Positions 46,999 through 55,577 are shown, counted from the first letter of the stretch. The stretch is DNA of 64,000 nucleotides from Myroides oncorhynchi (GCF_020905415.1 NZ_JAJJMP010000001.1:248001-312000); one strand, 5' to 3'. The notes: generated by a model from the letters alone, not told the origin. Translations and numbers: made by a program.

Positions 46999-47720
46999 AT
47001 ATTAAGATTATTGAGCTCTTTCATCATAGATGCTGCCACTGTAATTACATTGTCAGAAACTTCATTATTTACTACAATAACTTCTTTAAAATAAATGACA
47101 TTAGTTTCTTTATCAATATAGTCGATATAATCTACATTAACTAAATAGGAGCGATTAACGCGTTTAAAATTCTTGTGTTGTATCTTGTCTTCAACATTCT
47201 TAAGTGTCTTCGAAATTAAATACTTTTGATCTTTCAGATATATCTCACAATAGTTATCAGCCGCCTTGCAGTATACGATGTCTTCTACTCGAACTACATA
47301 TCTCTTCTGATTATTCTTAATTACTTTATAGAAATACTGATACCCCTCCATGTCCTTATATTTATCAAAAACACTCTGAACATCCTGAACTCCAATAGGT
47401 TTTAACAAGTACTTTAAACAATCATATTTATTAATAGCCTCTATAGCATACTGATCATATGCTGTAGTGAATACTACTTCAAAAGTATTTTTATCAACAT
47501 AATTAAATAGCTCAAAACCGTCCTCTTCAGGCATATGAATATCTAAAAAAACAATATCAGGGAGATGTTGTTGTACCAGCTTTACTGCTTCTTGCACAGA
47601 ACATGCTGTATGAACAGAAATACGATCCTCACAATTGATTTTATTCTCAATTATCATTTTTAATACTTCAGCCACTTTCGGCTCGTCGTCTACTACTAAG
47701 ACTACTAATTCATTTAACAT
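46995..47720 (-). CDS. LytTR-family response regulator
   Basis: The receiver domain (~5-120) has acidic Asp11-Asp12, the phosphorylated Asp60 in VFLDIHMPEEDG, and Lys in LLKPIGV. The C-terminal LytTR DNA-binding domain (~135-238) has YVVRVEDIVYCKAADNYCEIYL and FKRVNRSYLVNVDYIDYID. It is the cognate partner of the propeller kinase that follows with a 4-base overlap. It is the first gene of the operon. A TATTTTTG box lies 41 bases upstream. Targets are unknown; imperfect direct repeats expected for LytTR binding cannot be assigned here. Confidence 0.94.
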   Translation of the reverse strand: MLNELVVLVVDDEPKVAEVLKMIIENKINCEDRISVHTACSVQEAVKLVQQHLPDIVFLDIHMPEEDGFELFNYVDKNTFEVVFTTAYDQYAIEAINKYDCLKYLLKPIGVQDVQSVFDKYKDMEGYQYFYKVIKNNQKRYVVRVEDIVYCKAADNYCEIYLKDQKYLISKTLKNVEDKIQHKNFKRVNRSYLVNVDYIDYIDKETNVIYFKEVIVVNNEVSDNVITVAASMMKELNNLNI

Positions 47721-47761
47721 ACTAATAAGGTGTATTTGTTAGTTGTGTGGGGCTGTTAACG

Positions 47762-47769
47762 CAAAAATA
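47762..47769 (-). promoter_or_regulatory. -7 promoter element of the LytTR/kinase operon
   Basis: TATTTTTG on the minus strand, 41 bases before the ATG at 47720. Confidence 0.45.
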
Positions 47770-48211
47770 AACAATACATTCTTATACTGACCACTTCTGC
47801 CAATTTTAAATACTCAAATGTCTGCTCTTTAATCAGTACAAAACAACAACATCTTATCTAATACAGTACAGCGCACTAAGAAAAAATCGTGTAAGATACT
47901 TCGTTCTTCAGCAGGTCATATCATAATACGTGATGGAGACAAAAAACCTTTCCACACAGCAACCACAATACTTGTGCTGTCTCAGGACAGAACGTTAAGA
48001 AAACATTTTGCAGATCATTATTGCGTTATGTTGGCACACAACGGTAGGGGCGTAAAACTTTACGCCCGCCTAAAACATCAACGATGTTTTTATACAGTGT
48101 GGAGTGATATGTGTGATGCTTCCTTCGTCAGCAGGACATAGATGATGGATATATGTTGTGGTTATTGTGTACCAACAGGACGTGACATGTATTTCTACAA
48201 ACAAACTACCT
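47770..48211. other. Gene-free region with higher G+C and repeated short motifs
   Basis: No gene is visible. The stretch is less AT-rich than other gaps and holds the hairpin pair at 48048-48090. A short direct repeat built on TTCAGCAGGTCATA (47911) and GTCAGCAGGACATA (48126) is also present. It looks like the remains of an old mobile or repeat element. Confidence 0.45.
48048..48090. repeat. Two adjacent perfect hairpins
   Basis: The first hairpin is 9 bp (GGGCGTAAA at 48048-48056 with TTTACGCCC at 48059-48067). Four bases later comes a second of 8 bp (AAAACATC at 48072-48079 with GATGTTTT at 48083-48090). There is no gene end nearby for them to terminate. The arrangement resembles repetitive extragenic palindromes. 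Confidence 0.5.
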
Positions 48212-48412
48212 CCTCCCTCCATTCTCCTCCTATTTAATTCCAATACACAGCTAGTCGTAGATTACCTATCAATACGAGAACCATTGCTCGACTAATAATT
48301 CTCAGAGCGACTATTTACTGCGAATACTCGACCAACTGTCGAGCAACTTAGCATCTATACTGATTCATGTTGGGATTGAGAGGTATAGAAGAAACAGGCT
48401 TGATTAACTAAA
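48212..48412 (+). repeat. Dispersed intergenic repeat, family 2, copy 2
   Basis: Partner of 20545-20735. The same complementary octamers are conserved (TTGCTCGA at 48284-48291, TCGAGCAA at 48339-48346), and between them CGAATACTCG is kept. A small extra hairpin (CTCGACCAACTGTCGAG) is present only here. It has no coding capacity. Confidence 0.75.
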
Positions 48413-48636
48413 AACACATTAATATATTTAATATCAGTGTTTTAATAATTCATCTATACTAAAAAAATGTAGCGTGTTTTTTAGTTATTTTACTATTTAA
48501 GGCTAACATGAAGGTATTCTGAAAAAAAAAGAATACATATAATAGGTGTTTTGAAGGTAAATGGAGCTGTAATAGGAAGAAAATAAAAAAAGTAGTTCAC
48601 TTTTTTTTAATACTATAGCAGAGAACTGTGATGTAA

Positions 48637-48775
48637 CTCAGAATCGAAATAAGACTGAATTAGTGAGGGTTATTCTAACAGAGTGCCAACTGTAGTAAGG
48701 TTTGTAGTACACCGTTTGAGCTAATGGAAGAGCTTTAAAAATAGAGTTGCTTTATAGTACTTGACTAATACATAA
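48637..48775 (+). repeat. Dispersed intergenic repeat, family 1, copy D (diverged)
   Basis: It shares AAGACTGAATTAG, TTGAGCTAATGGAAGAGCT and GAGTTGCTTTATAGTACTTG with copies A-C but lacks the central palindrome. It ends about 10 bases before the left target duplication of the IS1595 element. Confidence 0.55.
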
Positions 48776-48790
48776 TCTACATTTAAGATA

Positions 48791-49776
48791 ATGTATGTCC
48801 GTTATTTGTCATAAGCTGTAATATTGGCAATAATAAGCCTATCAAAGAGCTTTTCACCAAAGTATCTTCTATTAAGTTTATAAACGAATTCATCTAAGTA
48901 AGCTTGAAGGTATTTTCGTTTAATTTTATGGTAATTTCCCAGTAGATTTCTTTTAGCATTACTGATAGCTATATGTACCCATTTTAGAGTCTCTTTTGTT
49001 GTTTGTTCTGATGATTTTTCAGTAATATGTATCTGAACAAAATCTGAAATATCTACATAAGAAGTACTCTTATCAGTTAAGACAATGCTACTTTCTTCAA
49101 TATTTTTCCTGATCATTTCATTAACACTTTCAGCTTTATGATCTTCTAAAACAACAGCTTTAAAAAAGCGTACATGATTTTGTTTTTCACCTGTTTCTAT
49201 GTTCTCTAAAACTGTACTTTCAGCCATAATAGCAACATTTTGAACACCTGTAGATCCTCGACCACTTTTAGTTTTAGATTTCTCTATTTCAGATGTTTCT
49301 ACTTTAAAATATCCCTCATCCATCTCTAACATTCCCTCTAAAGTATACTTGCTATCTCTATTACCCATTGCCTTGCGAAGCTTATGTACCATTGCCCATA
49401 CTGGCTCATATCTTTTTAGTCCTAATTGCTTTTGAATTTCTAAAGTTGAAAAGCCTTTTTTAGTCGCTGTCATTAAGAACATTGTCTTATACCATATCAA
49501 AAAAGATAGTTTTGAATGCTCCATAATTGTACCACTTTTTAAAGTCATACGAGAACGACATTTTTTACATTCATAACTCCATCTACTTTGAATCCAATAG
49601 TGGGCATCATGACCACATCTTTGACAAGTAACTCCTAACTTATCACGTTGCTCTTTAAAATGTAAACGGCAAGCTTCTTCACTTGTAAATTCAGCCGAAA
49701 AGGTAAAAAGGTTTAGCATGACTTTCTTATGTTTTAGACTACAAATATAGCATTATGTCGTTAAACGGAGATACAT
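48791..49776 (-). mobile_element. IS1595-family insertion sequence, 986 bp, complete
   Basis: Inverted ends: ATGTATGTCCGTTATTTG on the left and ATGTATCTCCGTTTAACG on the right (reverse complement), about 28 bp with several mismatches. The flanking duplication TTTAAGATA (48782-48790 and 49777-49785) fits the 8-bp target site of IS1595 within a base of uncertainty. It carries one intact transposase gene and no passenger. Confidence 0.88.
48802..49719 (-). CDS. IS1595-family transposase (ISXO2-like)
   Basis: A 305-residue enzyme. An N-terminal zinc ribbon (Cys pairs in TCQRCGHDA and YECKKCRSR, ~31-58) binds DNA. The ISXO2-like catalytic domain has Asp in LEMDEGYFK (~135), a second Asp in IVLTDKSTSY (~220) and the third site in HIAISNAKRNLLGNYHKI, where the family has Asn or Glu. 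The C-terminal YLDEFVYKLNRRYF is standard. The gene is intact and fills the element, so it is probably active. It transposes its own IS and nothing else here. Confidence 0.92.
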   Translation of the reverse strand: MLNLFTFSAEFTSEEACRLHFKEQRDKLGVTCQRCGHDAHYWIQSRWSYECKKCRSRMTLKSGTIMEHSKLSFLIWYKTMFLMTATKKGFSTLEIQKQLGLKRYEPVWAMVHKLRKAMGNRDSKYTLEGMLEMDEGYFKVETSEIEKSKTKSGRGSTGVQNVAIMAESTVLENIETGEKQNHVRFFKAVVLEDHKAESVNEMIRKNIEESSIVLTDKSTSYVDISDFVQIHITEKSSEQTTKETLKWVHIAISNAKRNLLGNYHKIKRKYLQAYLDEFVYKLNRRYFGEKLFDRLIIANITAYDK

Positions 49777-49799
49777 TTTAAGATAGACACATACAAAAA

Positions 49800-49833
49800 A
49801 AGCTAGTGAATACATTATTGTATTTACTAGCTT
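49800..49833 (-). terminator. Terminator of the peptide-binding lipoprotein gene
   Basis: A 15-bp stem with one G-U pair (49800-49814 with 49819-49833) has a 4-nt loop; on the minus strand it is followed by a T-run. It lies 15 bases outside the IS1595 target duplication. Confidence 0.85.
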
Positions 49834-49873
49834 CCCTTTTATTATGAAGACTATTTATAACTTGAGATAGTCT

Positions 49874-51472
49874 CTACTCTTTATACACTCTTTTTAAGAA
49901 TAAGTTGTTCATTGGGTTAATGCCTAATCCCTTTACATTTTGATGAGAGAACCGTGCTGCTCTATCGTAAAACAAGATGATAGCAGGTACTTCCTCTGCA
50001 ATGATGTTATCCATCTGCTGATAAAGTATAGCTCGTTTATCTGGAGAGGCTTCACTTAACGCTTGATTGTATAATTTGTCATATGTTTGGTTATCAAATC
50101 GAGTATAGTTAGGTCCATTAGGGGCCTTGTTCTTTGAATAAAAGAGAGACAGATAGTTCTCTGCATCTGGATAATCTGCTATCCAACTTCCTCTAAAGAA
50201 TGACACTTTACCTGACGCCATACCCTGACGTAAAGATGCCGGAGGAGTAACGTCTACCACTACATCTATACCGATCTTCTTCCACTCGCGCTGTAAATAT
50301 TCACCTATATCTAGATAAGAGGCATTCGTAGATAGCGTTACTTCTACTCTGTCTATTTTCTTCTCTTTTTTATAAGCATTCACTAGCTCTAAAGCGACTT
50401 GTGGATTATACAAAGGATCAAGAGAGATTTGCCCCTCAAGACCTTTAGGGATAATCCCCCCTACATTATCTTCACCCATCCCACTGCGCAAATGAAGTAA
50501 CATCTTATTTCGGTCAAATCCTTTATCGAGCGCTTGTCTTATTCTCTTATCTTGTACTGCACTAGGCGAATCAAGGTTAAAACCAAGATATTCTGTATTT
50601 AGATAAGGCCCTGTCACCATTTGGATTTTATCATTGTACTTAGGGTTGAGTTGTCCATCTTCAGTGATGATTTCATCCTTATAAGACGGGTCTAATCCTG
50701 AGATAAAGTCTAAATTACCTTGTAAGAATTGTAAGAAACTACTTTGTTTATCTGGTAAGAAAGTGATAGATACCGCCTCTAGATAAGGTAAAGATACCCC
50801 TTTCTCATCTTTCTCAAAGTAGCGAGTATTTTTGCGTAGTACTAGCTTAATATTCTCTTCCCAAAACTTAAAGTAGAAAGGCCCTGTCCCGATAGGGTGA
50901 GAACGGAAGTCTTGTGTCTTATCTTCCACCACTTCCTTAGGTACAACAGAAGCATACCTCATCGATAACAATCCTAAAAATGCAGGAAAAGCTTCCTTCA
51001 ATTCGATACGAAACACACTGTCGTTAACAGCAGTGAACTTCTCTACCTTCTGAAATATCCACGCTCCTGGAGAGACGACATTCTTATCTACTATTCTATT
51101 AAAGCTATAGGCAAAATCATGAGCATTCACTGTGCGTGTACTGTCTACTCCAAAATTAGTATGCTTGTGGAAGTACACATCTGATCTAAGAGTAAAGTCA
51201 TATCGCTTACCGTCTTCACTTATAGTCCACGATCTGGCGATATCAGGCTGTACGTGTAGGCTGTCATCTAGCTGTACCAACCCATTAAAAAGTTGATTAC
51301 ACGGCCAAATAATAGCCATACTTCTAGCAAAAGCAGGGTCTAATGTTTGAATATTAGCATTCTCGTTATATCTAAAAACTAAATTGATATCTTGATTGGC
51401 TGATTTATTCTGACAAGAAAACGTCAGTACACAGACACAAAATATTGAAACGTAATGAATTATTGATTTCAT
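49874..51472 (-). CDS. Peptide-type ABC transporter substrate-binding lipoprotein (SBP family 5)
   Basis: The start at 51472 (MKSIIHYVSIFCVCVLTFSC) gives a lipoprotein signal with lipobox LTFSC. The open frame extends 13 codons further upstream, but those residues do not belong to a signal. The mature protein (~510 aa) has family-5 features: TLDPAFARSMAIIWPCNQLFNGLVQ, HPIGTGPFYF, YLGFNLDSP, QALDKGFDR, and WIADYPDAENYLSLFYS near the ligand cleft. It binds oligopeptides or similar solutes on the membrane surface. No permease or ATPase gene is adjacent, so it may serve a remote transporter. It is divergent from mtaB. Confidence 0.88.
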   Translation of the reverse strand: MKSIIHYVSIFCVCVLTFSCQNKSANQDINLVFRYNENANIQTLDPAFARSMAIIWPCNQLFNGLVQLDDSLHVQPDIARSWTISEDGKRYDFTLRSDVYFHKHTNFGVDSTRTVNAHDFAYSFNRIVDKNVVSPGAWIFQKVEKFTAVNDSVFRIELKEAFPAFLGLLSMRYASVVPKEVVEDKTQDFRSHPIGTGPFYFKFWEENIKLVLRKNTRYFEKDEKGVSLPYLEAVSITFLPDKQSSFLQFLQGNLDFISGLDPSYKDEIITEDGQLNPKYNDKIQMVTGPYLNTEYLGFNLDSPSAVQDKRIRQALDKGFDRNKMLLHLRSGMGEDNVGGIIPKGLEGQISLDPLYNPQVALELVNAYKKEKKIDRVEVTLSTNASYLDIGEYLQREWKKIGIDVVVDVTPPASLRQGMASGKVSFFRGSWIADYPDAENYLSLFYSKNKAPNGPNYTRFDNQTYDKLYNQALSEASPDKRAILYQQMDNIIAEEVPAIILFYDRAARFSHQNVKGLGINPMNNLFLKRVYKE

Positions 51473-51561
51473 CAAACCGATTTTTGTACGTAAATTTGCA
51501 AACCTTTTCAATATTGAAAAAGTAAATATAATTCAAAGTTACTACTTAGTAAGTAATCATT

Positions 51562-52878
51562 ATGGAAAATAGAAAAAAAGTAGCTTTTTATACATTAGGT
51601 TGTAAGCTTAACTTCTCTGAAACTTCCACTATCGCTAGAAATTTTACAGAAGAAGGATTTGATAGAGTGGATTTTGAAGAAGTAGCTGATATCTATGTTA
51701 TCAATACGTGTTCTGTAACAGAAAATGCAGACAAACAGTTTAAGCAAATAGTCAAAAAGGCTCAGAAGAAAAACGATAAAGCTTTCGTAGCAGCAGTGGG
51801 TTGTTATGCTCAATTAAAACCAGAAGAATTAGCTTCTGTAGATGGTGTAGATTTAGTATTAGGAGCAACTGAGAAGTTTAAAATAACAGATTACATCAAT
51901 GACTTGTCTAAGAATGATATGGGACAAGTACATTCTTGTGAAATATCAGAGGCAGACTTCTATGTAGGAAGTTACTCGATAGGTGACCGTACTCGTGCTT
52001 TTCTTAAAGTACAGGATGGGTGTGATTATAAATGTACATACTGTACTATCCCGTTAGCACGTGGTATCTCTCGTAGTGACACGATGGAAAACGTACTGCT
52101 TAATGCAAAAGAAATATCTGCTCAAGATATCAAAGAGATTGTATTAACAGGTGTAAATATCGGTGACTATGGTAAAGGAGAGTTCGGGAACAAGAAACAC
52201 GAGCACACATTCTTAGAGTTAGTACAAGCGTTAGATACAGTAGACGGAATAGAGAGACTTCGTATCTCTTCTATCGAGCCTAACTTACTGAAGAATGAGA
52301 CAATTGACTTCGTGTCTAAGAGTAGAACATTCGTCCCTCACTTCCACATCCCTTTACAGTCAGGATGTAACAACATTTTAAAGAAGATGAAGCGTCGTTA
52401 CTTGCGTGAGCTATATGTAGAGCGTGTAGAGAAGATCAGAGAGGTGATGCCAGACTGCTGTGTAGGTGTAGATGTTATCGTGGGATTCCCTGGGGAGTCT
52501 GACGAAAAATTCTTAGAGACATATAACTTCCTTAACGAACTTGATATCTCTTACTTACACGTATTTACTTACTCTGAACGTGATAATACAGAGGCTGTAG
52601 ATATGGATGAAGTAGTGCCTATGAATGTGCGCAACAAACGCAGTAAGATGCTAAGAGGTCTTTCTGTAAAGAAACGTCGTGCATTCTATGAATCACAAAT
52701 CGGTAAAGAGAAAACAGTCTTATTCGAAAGTGAAAATAAAGAGGGATATATCCTCGGATTTACAGAGAACTATGTGAAGGTAAAAACACCTTGGGATCCA
52801 GCGTTAGTGAATACACTACATGCAGTGAAGTTAACGAAGATAGATGAGGATGGTATCGTAAGATTAGAATTTATCTAA
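51562..52878 (+). CDS. mtaB: tRNA threonylcarbamoyladenosine (t6A) methylthiotransferase
   Basis: Adds a methylthio group to t6A at position 37 of tRNAs that read ANN codons. The N-terminal MTTase domain holds the cluster cysteines Cys14, Cys50 and Cys81. The radical SAM motif is Cys154-x3-Cys158-x2-Cys161 in DGCDYKCTYC, followed by IPLARGISRS. The C-terminal TRAM domain starts around 370 (KEKTVLFESENKEG). The opening FYTLGCKLN with FSETS is typical of MtaB and not of MiaB or RimO. The 438-residue length is normal. It is monocistronic, with a terminator at 52983. Confidence 0.93.
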   Translation: MENRKKVAFYTLGCKLNFSETSTIARNFTEEGFDRVDFEEVADIYVINTCSVTENADKQFKQIVKKAQKKNDKAFVAAVGCYAQLKPEELASVDGVDLVLGATEKFKITDYINDLSKNDMGQVHSCEISEADFYVGSYSIGDRTRAFLKVQDGCDYKCTYCTIPLARGISRSDTMENVLLNAKEISAQDIKEIVLTGVNIGDYGKGEFGNKKHEHTFLELVQALDTVDGIERLRISSIEPNLLKNETIDFVSKSRTFVPHFHIPLQSGCNNILKKMKRRYLRELYVERVEKIREVMPDCCVGVDVIVGFPGESDEKFLETYNFLNELDISYLHVFTYSERDNTEAVDMDEVVPMNVRNKRSKMLRGLSVKKRRAFYESQIGKEKTVLFESENKEGYILGFTENYVKVKTPWDPALVNTLHAVKLTKIDEDGIVRLEFI

Positions 52879-52982
52879 TAGCAATACTTCTTTATGTTAG
52901 AATACACTTCGCAAGACAATTAATCTTTACAAGTACAGCTCGCGCGGATTTGCAATCTGGGCGGTGCTTTAAAACAATATAA

Positions 52983-53017
52983 AAAAGCCTGCTTTGATAC
53001 TCTCAAAGCAGGCTTTT
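52983..53017. terminator. Bidirectional terminator after mtaB
   Basis: A perfect 15-bp stem (52983-52997 with 53003-53017) has a 5-nt loop and A-run and T-run flanks. It ends mtaB and the convergent GNAT-like gene. Confidence 0.88.
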
Positions 53018-53090
53018 ATGTTATGTTCTATTTACTTAGCATAAGTGTTCTACTAAGTATACCTTGTTTTGTTGTTTGTCTTATGTTTAT

Positions 53091-53372
53091 TTAGATTCGT
53101 ATACCAGGAGGTAACATCTCTTTATAAACGGGGTTCTTTCTAAAGAAAGAAACAATCTTTGGGTGGGTAGGTACTACTCTCAATCTCCTCTCACGTACCA
53201 TTTCTAAAATTCCCTTCAGAAAATCAGATGCTTGTGTTGGTAACACTTCTTCTAATCCAGTTAGTTTTGTTAGAAAAATCTTTCTTTCTTGTAGTGAATA
53301 CTCTACACTAAGCAAGCCTTTTTCAGTTTCGTACTCGAACTGACGTAGCAACTCATTGTCTTTAATTTCCAT
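53091..53372 (-). CDS. Small GNAT-like protein (Gcn5-related, YidJ/YjdJ type), degenerate
   Basis: The start MEIKDNELLRQFEYETEKG (53372) fits the family; the open frame runs 17 codons further. SVEYSLQERKIFLTKL and the C-terminal VVPTHPKIVSFFRKNPVYKE match the short Gcn5-related acetyltransferases (~90 aa). The usual acetyl-CoA loop (GxGxG/A after the second strand) is not visible; the equivalent region reads EEVLPTQASDFLKG. Acetyltransferase activity is therefore doubtful. It may be a regulatory or degenerate copy. It is monocistronic, convergent with mtaB. Confidence 0.7.
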   Translation of the reverse strand: MEIKDNELLRQFEYETEKGLLSVEYSLQERKIFLTKLTGLEEVLPTQASDFLKGILEMVRERRLRVVPTHPKIVSFFRKNPVYKEMLPPGIRI

Positions 53373-53673
53373 TATATCTCCAAGTTTTATGATTACAAAA
53401 CAAATTATAGTAAACATTTTCATTTATCTTATCTAAAGAAGACCGTCAAACAACACTACTTCATCATAGCTTATTAAGCACTATATACAGTACGTATCTT
53501 GCTATGCAATGGTTCTTAAAAAAACAAACTTAGTAGGTGTAGCACTTGATGAAAACGAGTCAGAAATAAATATGCAGTATTTCTTTTGTTTAGATTTACT
53601 ATAATCTCTATATTTAGCAAAGTTCGGCATTTTTTCGGTCATAACCTCATAAATTAACTTTAAAATATTTAAA

Positions 53674-54351
53674 ATGAGCAAAATACCTATTTATTTCTTC
53701 CCAGGTATGTCCTCTACAAGCCTAATATTTGAGCACTTAAGTTTAGATAATACACGGTTTGAATTGATATTTTTAGAATGGTTAGATATTGATAAATCTG
53801 AAAGTTTAGATCAATACACAAAAAGATATATTCCATTAATAAAACATGACAATCCTATTTTAATTGGTGTATCCTTTGGAGGAATAATCGCACAGGAAAT
53901 TAGTAAATTAATTCCTATAAAAAAGACAATTATTGTTTCAAGTGTACGTTCTAATAAAGAGTTTCCTAAACTATTTCATTTTGCTAAAAAAACGGGGATT
54001 TATAGATATCTTCCAACTTCAATGGTAAATACTGTTTTGGGGTGGATTAAAAGCAATGCTTCCCAACACACAATGAAAAGATTAGAACTCTATGACAAAT
54101 ATCTACCGCTAAGAGATAAACAATACTTAGACTGGTGTATCAGAGAAGTATTAAAATGGAAACAAGATACTCCTTTAGAGAATGTCATACATATACACGG
54201 AACGAAGGATGAGATATTCCCGATATCCAATATAAAATCAGCGATAAAGATAGAAGGAGGAACTCATGCTATGATTATCATTAAGCACAAATGGTTTAAT
54301 ACAAATTTAGAAACGATCATATTAAAAAATAACAATGAAAAAGACTCTTAG
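53674..54351 (+). CDS. Alpha/beta hydrolase
   Basis: A 225-residue soluble hydrolase. The oxyanion-side motif is FFPGMSSTS near the N-terminus, and the nucleophile elbow is GVSFGGI (Ser near residue 69). The likely base is His in EGGTHAMII, and the acid is in GTKDEIFP. The substrate is unknown; no lid domain is apparent. It overlaps the start of the lytic transglycosylase gene by 17 bases, so the two are co-translated. About 250 bases upstream hold only its promoter region and a short, probably non-coding frame. Confidence 0.83.
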   Translation: MSKIPIYFFPGMSSTSLIFEHLSLDNTRFELIFLEWLDIDKSESLDQYTKRYIPLIKHDNPILIGVSFGGIIAQEISKLIPIKKTIIVSSVRSNKEFPKLFHFAKKTGIYRYLPTSMVNTVLGWIKSNASQHTMKRLELYDKYLPLRDKQYLDWCIREVLKWKQDTPLENVIHIHGTKDEIFPISNIKSAIKIEGGTHAMIIIKHKWFNTNLETIILKNNNEKDS

Positions 54352-55228
54352 AACTGTACTAGCGTTAACTGCTGTATTAGCTGTAGCCTCTACTTTTGTA
54401 TTCGCTACTTCGTTAACTAACTCGACTGCAGATGACACTGCTCTTCACTCACATGCAATACCTAAGTCTGCTAACTTTGCTGGTGAAGCTGTACCATTAG
54501 ACAAAATAGATGTAAAAGAACGATATGATCGTGAACTTATCATCAACACTAATCTACACGGAACGACTATCACAACTATAAAACGTGCACATAGATACTT
54601 TCCTATCATCGAACCAATCTTAAAAAAGAATGGTATTCCAGATGATTTTAAGTACTTGTGTGTGATCGAAAGTGGATTAGCCAATGCGGTATCTCCTGCT
54701 GGTGCAAGTGGATTCTGGCAATTTATGAAAGGAACTTCTAAAGACTTCAATCTATATATAGATGAATATGTAGATGAACGATATGATCTTATCAAAGTAA
54801 CAGAGGCTGCCTGCAAGTACTTCCAAAGTGCAAAGAACCGCTTTGGAAGTTGGACAATGGCTGCTGCATCATATAATAGAGGTATGGCAGGTATGTCACG
54901 CGCTATGGATAGTCAATATGTGACAGATTACTATGACTTATATCTTAATCAAGAAACTTCTAGATATGTGTTTAGAATTATCGCATTAAAAGAGATTATG
55001 GGAAATCCTGTACAGTATGGATTTGATATGCCTGATTCTGAGAAATACCCAATCGTTCCTACTAAAAAGGTGACTGTTGATTATGACATCGCTGATTTAG
55101 CTTTATTTGCTAAGGAACAAGGGATTAATTATAAGTTATTAAAACTATATAACCCTTGGTTAATCAACACTAGCTTAAAGGTGAACAATAGAGTATACGA
55201 AATAGAGATTCCTACTAAAGGAATTTAA
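54335..55228 (+). CDS. Lytic murein transglycosylase (SLT domain)
   Basis: A signal peptide (~1-26, TVLALTAVLAVASTFVFA) directs export. The SLT catalytic region has the acid Glu112 in CVIESGLANAVS, then AGASGFWQFM and AAASYNRG, a typical MltD/MltE-like pattern. There is no LysM at the end; the last ~60 residues instead resemble a PGBD-like tail (YKLLKLYNPWLINTSLK). It cleaves the glycan chain of peptidoglycan to make 1,6-anhydromuropeptides. It overlaps the hydrolase gene upstream, and a strong terminator follows. Confidence 0.9.
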   Translation: MKKTLRTVLALTAVLAVASTFVFATSLTNSTADDTALHSHAIPKSANFAGEAVPLDKIDVKERYDRELIINTNLHGTTITTIKRAHRYFPIIEPILKKNGIPDDFKYLCVIESGLANAVSPAGASGFWQFMKGTSKDFNLYIDEYVDERYDLIKVTEAACKYFQSAKNRFGSWTMAAASYNRGMAGMSRAMDSQYVTDYYDLYLNQETSRYVFRIIALKEIMGNPVQYGFDMPDSEKYPIVPTKKVTVDYDIADLALFAKEQGINYKLLKLYNPWLINTSLKVNNRVYEIEIPTKGI

Positions 55229-55247
55229 TCTGAAATATACGTTAACC

Positions 55248-55292
55248 AAATAAAGAGAGGTGTTTCTGTAATGGAAACACCTCTCTTTATTT
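55248..55292 (+). terminator. Terminator of the transglycosylase operon
   Basis: A perfect 19-bp stem (55248-55266 with 55274-55292) has a 7-nt loop and a T-rich tail. Confidence 0.9.
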
Positions 55293-55328
55293 GTAACTAT
55301 GTCATTTTATCATCTATGCTTTTCTACG

Positions 55329-55336
55329 TACATTTG
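55329..55336 (+). promoter_or_regulatory. -7 promoter element of the small 67-residue gene
   Basis: TACATTTG, a consensus box 37 bases before the ATG at 55373. Confidence 0.5.
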
Positions 55337-55372
55337 CATTAGAATATTTCATTCTACCTATTCAATTCTATT

Positions 55373-55576
55373 ATGGACAAACAACAATACGTTACTTCTT
55401 CAATCGAAGCAATCAAAGCAAAGAATTTATCTGTACCTTTTAATCTAGATGAGGGATGTACAGTACCAGACTTAGATGTATATCTAAGAAGTCTTCAAGC
55501 TGCCTACTTAAACAATACTGACCCTAGAATAGAGAAACTGTTCTATGACAAAATAGAACAACTAAAAGCACTATAG
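55373..55576 (+). CDS. Small soluble protein, 67 aa, unknown function
   Basis: A compact, mostly helical protein (MDKQQYVTSSIEAIKAKNLS through RIEKLFYDKIEQLKAL) without signal peptide or membrane segment. It has its own promoter box and a balanced composition, so I take it as real. The family is not recognised. It is convergent with an alpha/beta hydrolase gene whose stop lies one base beyond its own, without a terminator between, so antisense overlap of the two transcripts is expected. Confidence 0.65.
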   Translation: MDKQQYVTSSIEAIKAKNLSVPFNLDEGCTVPDLDVYLRSLQAAYLNNTDPRIEKLFYDKIEQLKAL

Positions 55577-55577
55577 A

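Noticed and set aside
52920..52970. G+C-rich patch with an imperfect palindrome around ATTTGCAAT after mtaB
   Set aside because: Short and imperfect, and no second copy was noticed in the window.
53509..53604. 31-codon plus-strand frame (NLVGVALDENESEINMQYFF)
   Set aside because: Protein-like in part, but too short, without promoter or ribosome site. It could be a relic; not supportable as a gene.
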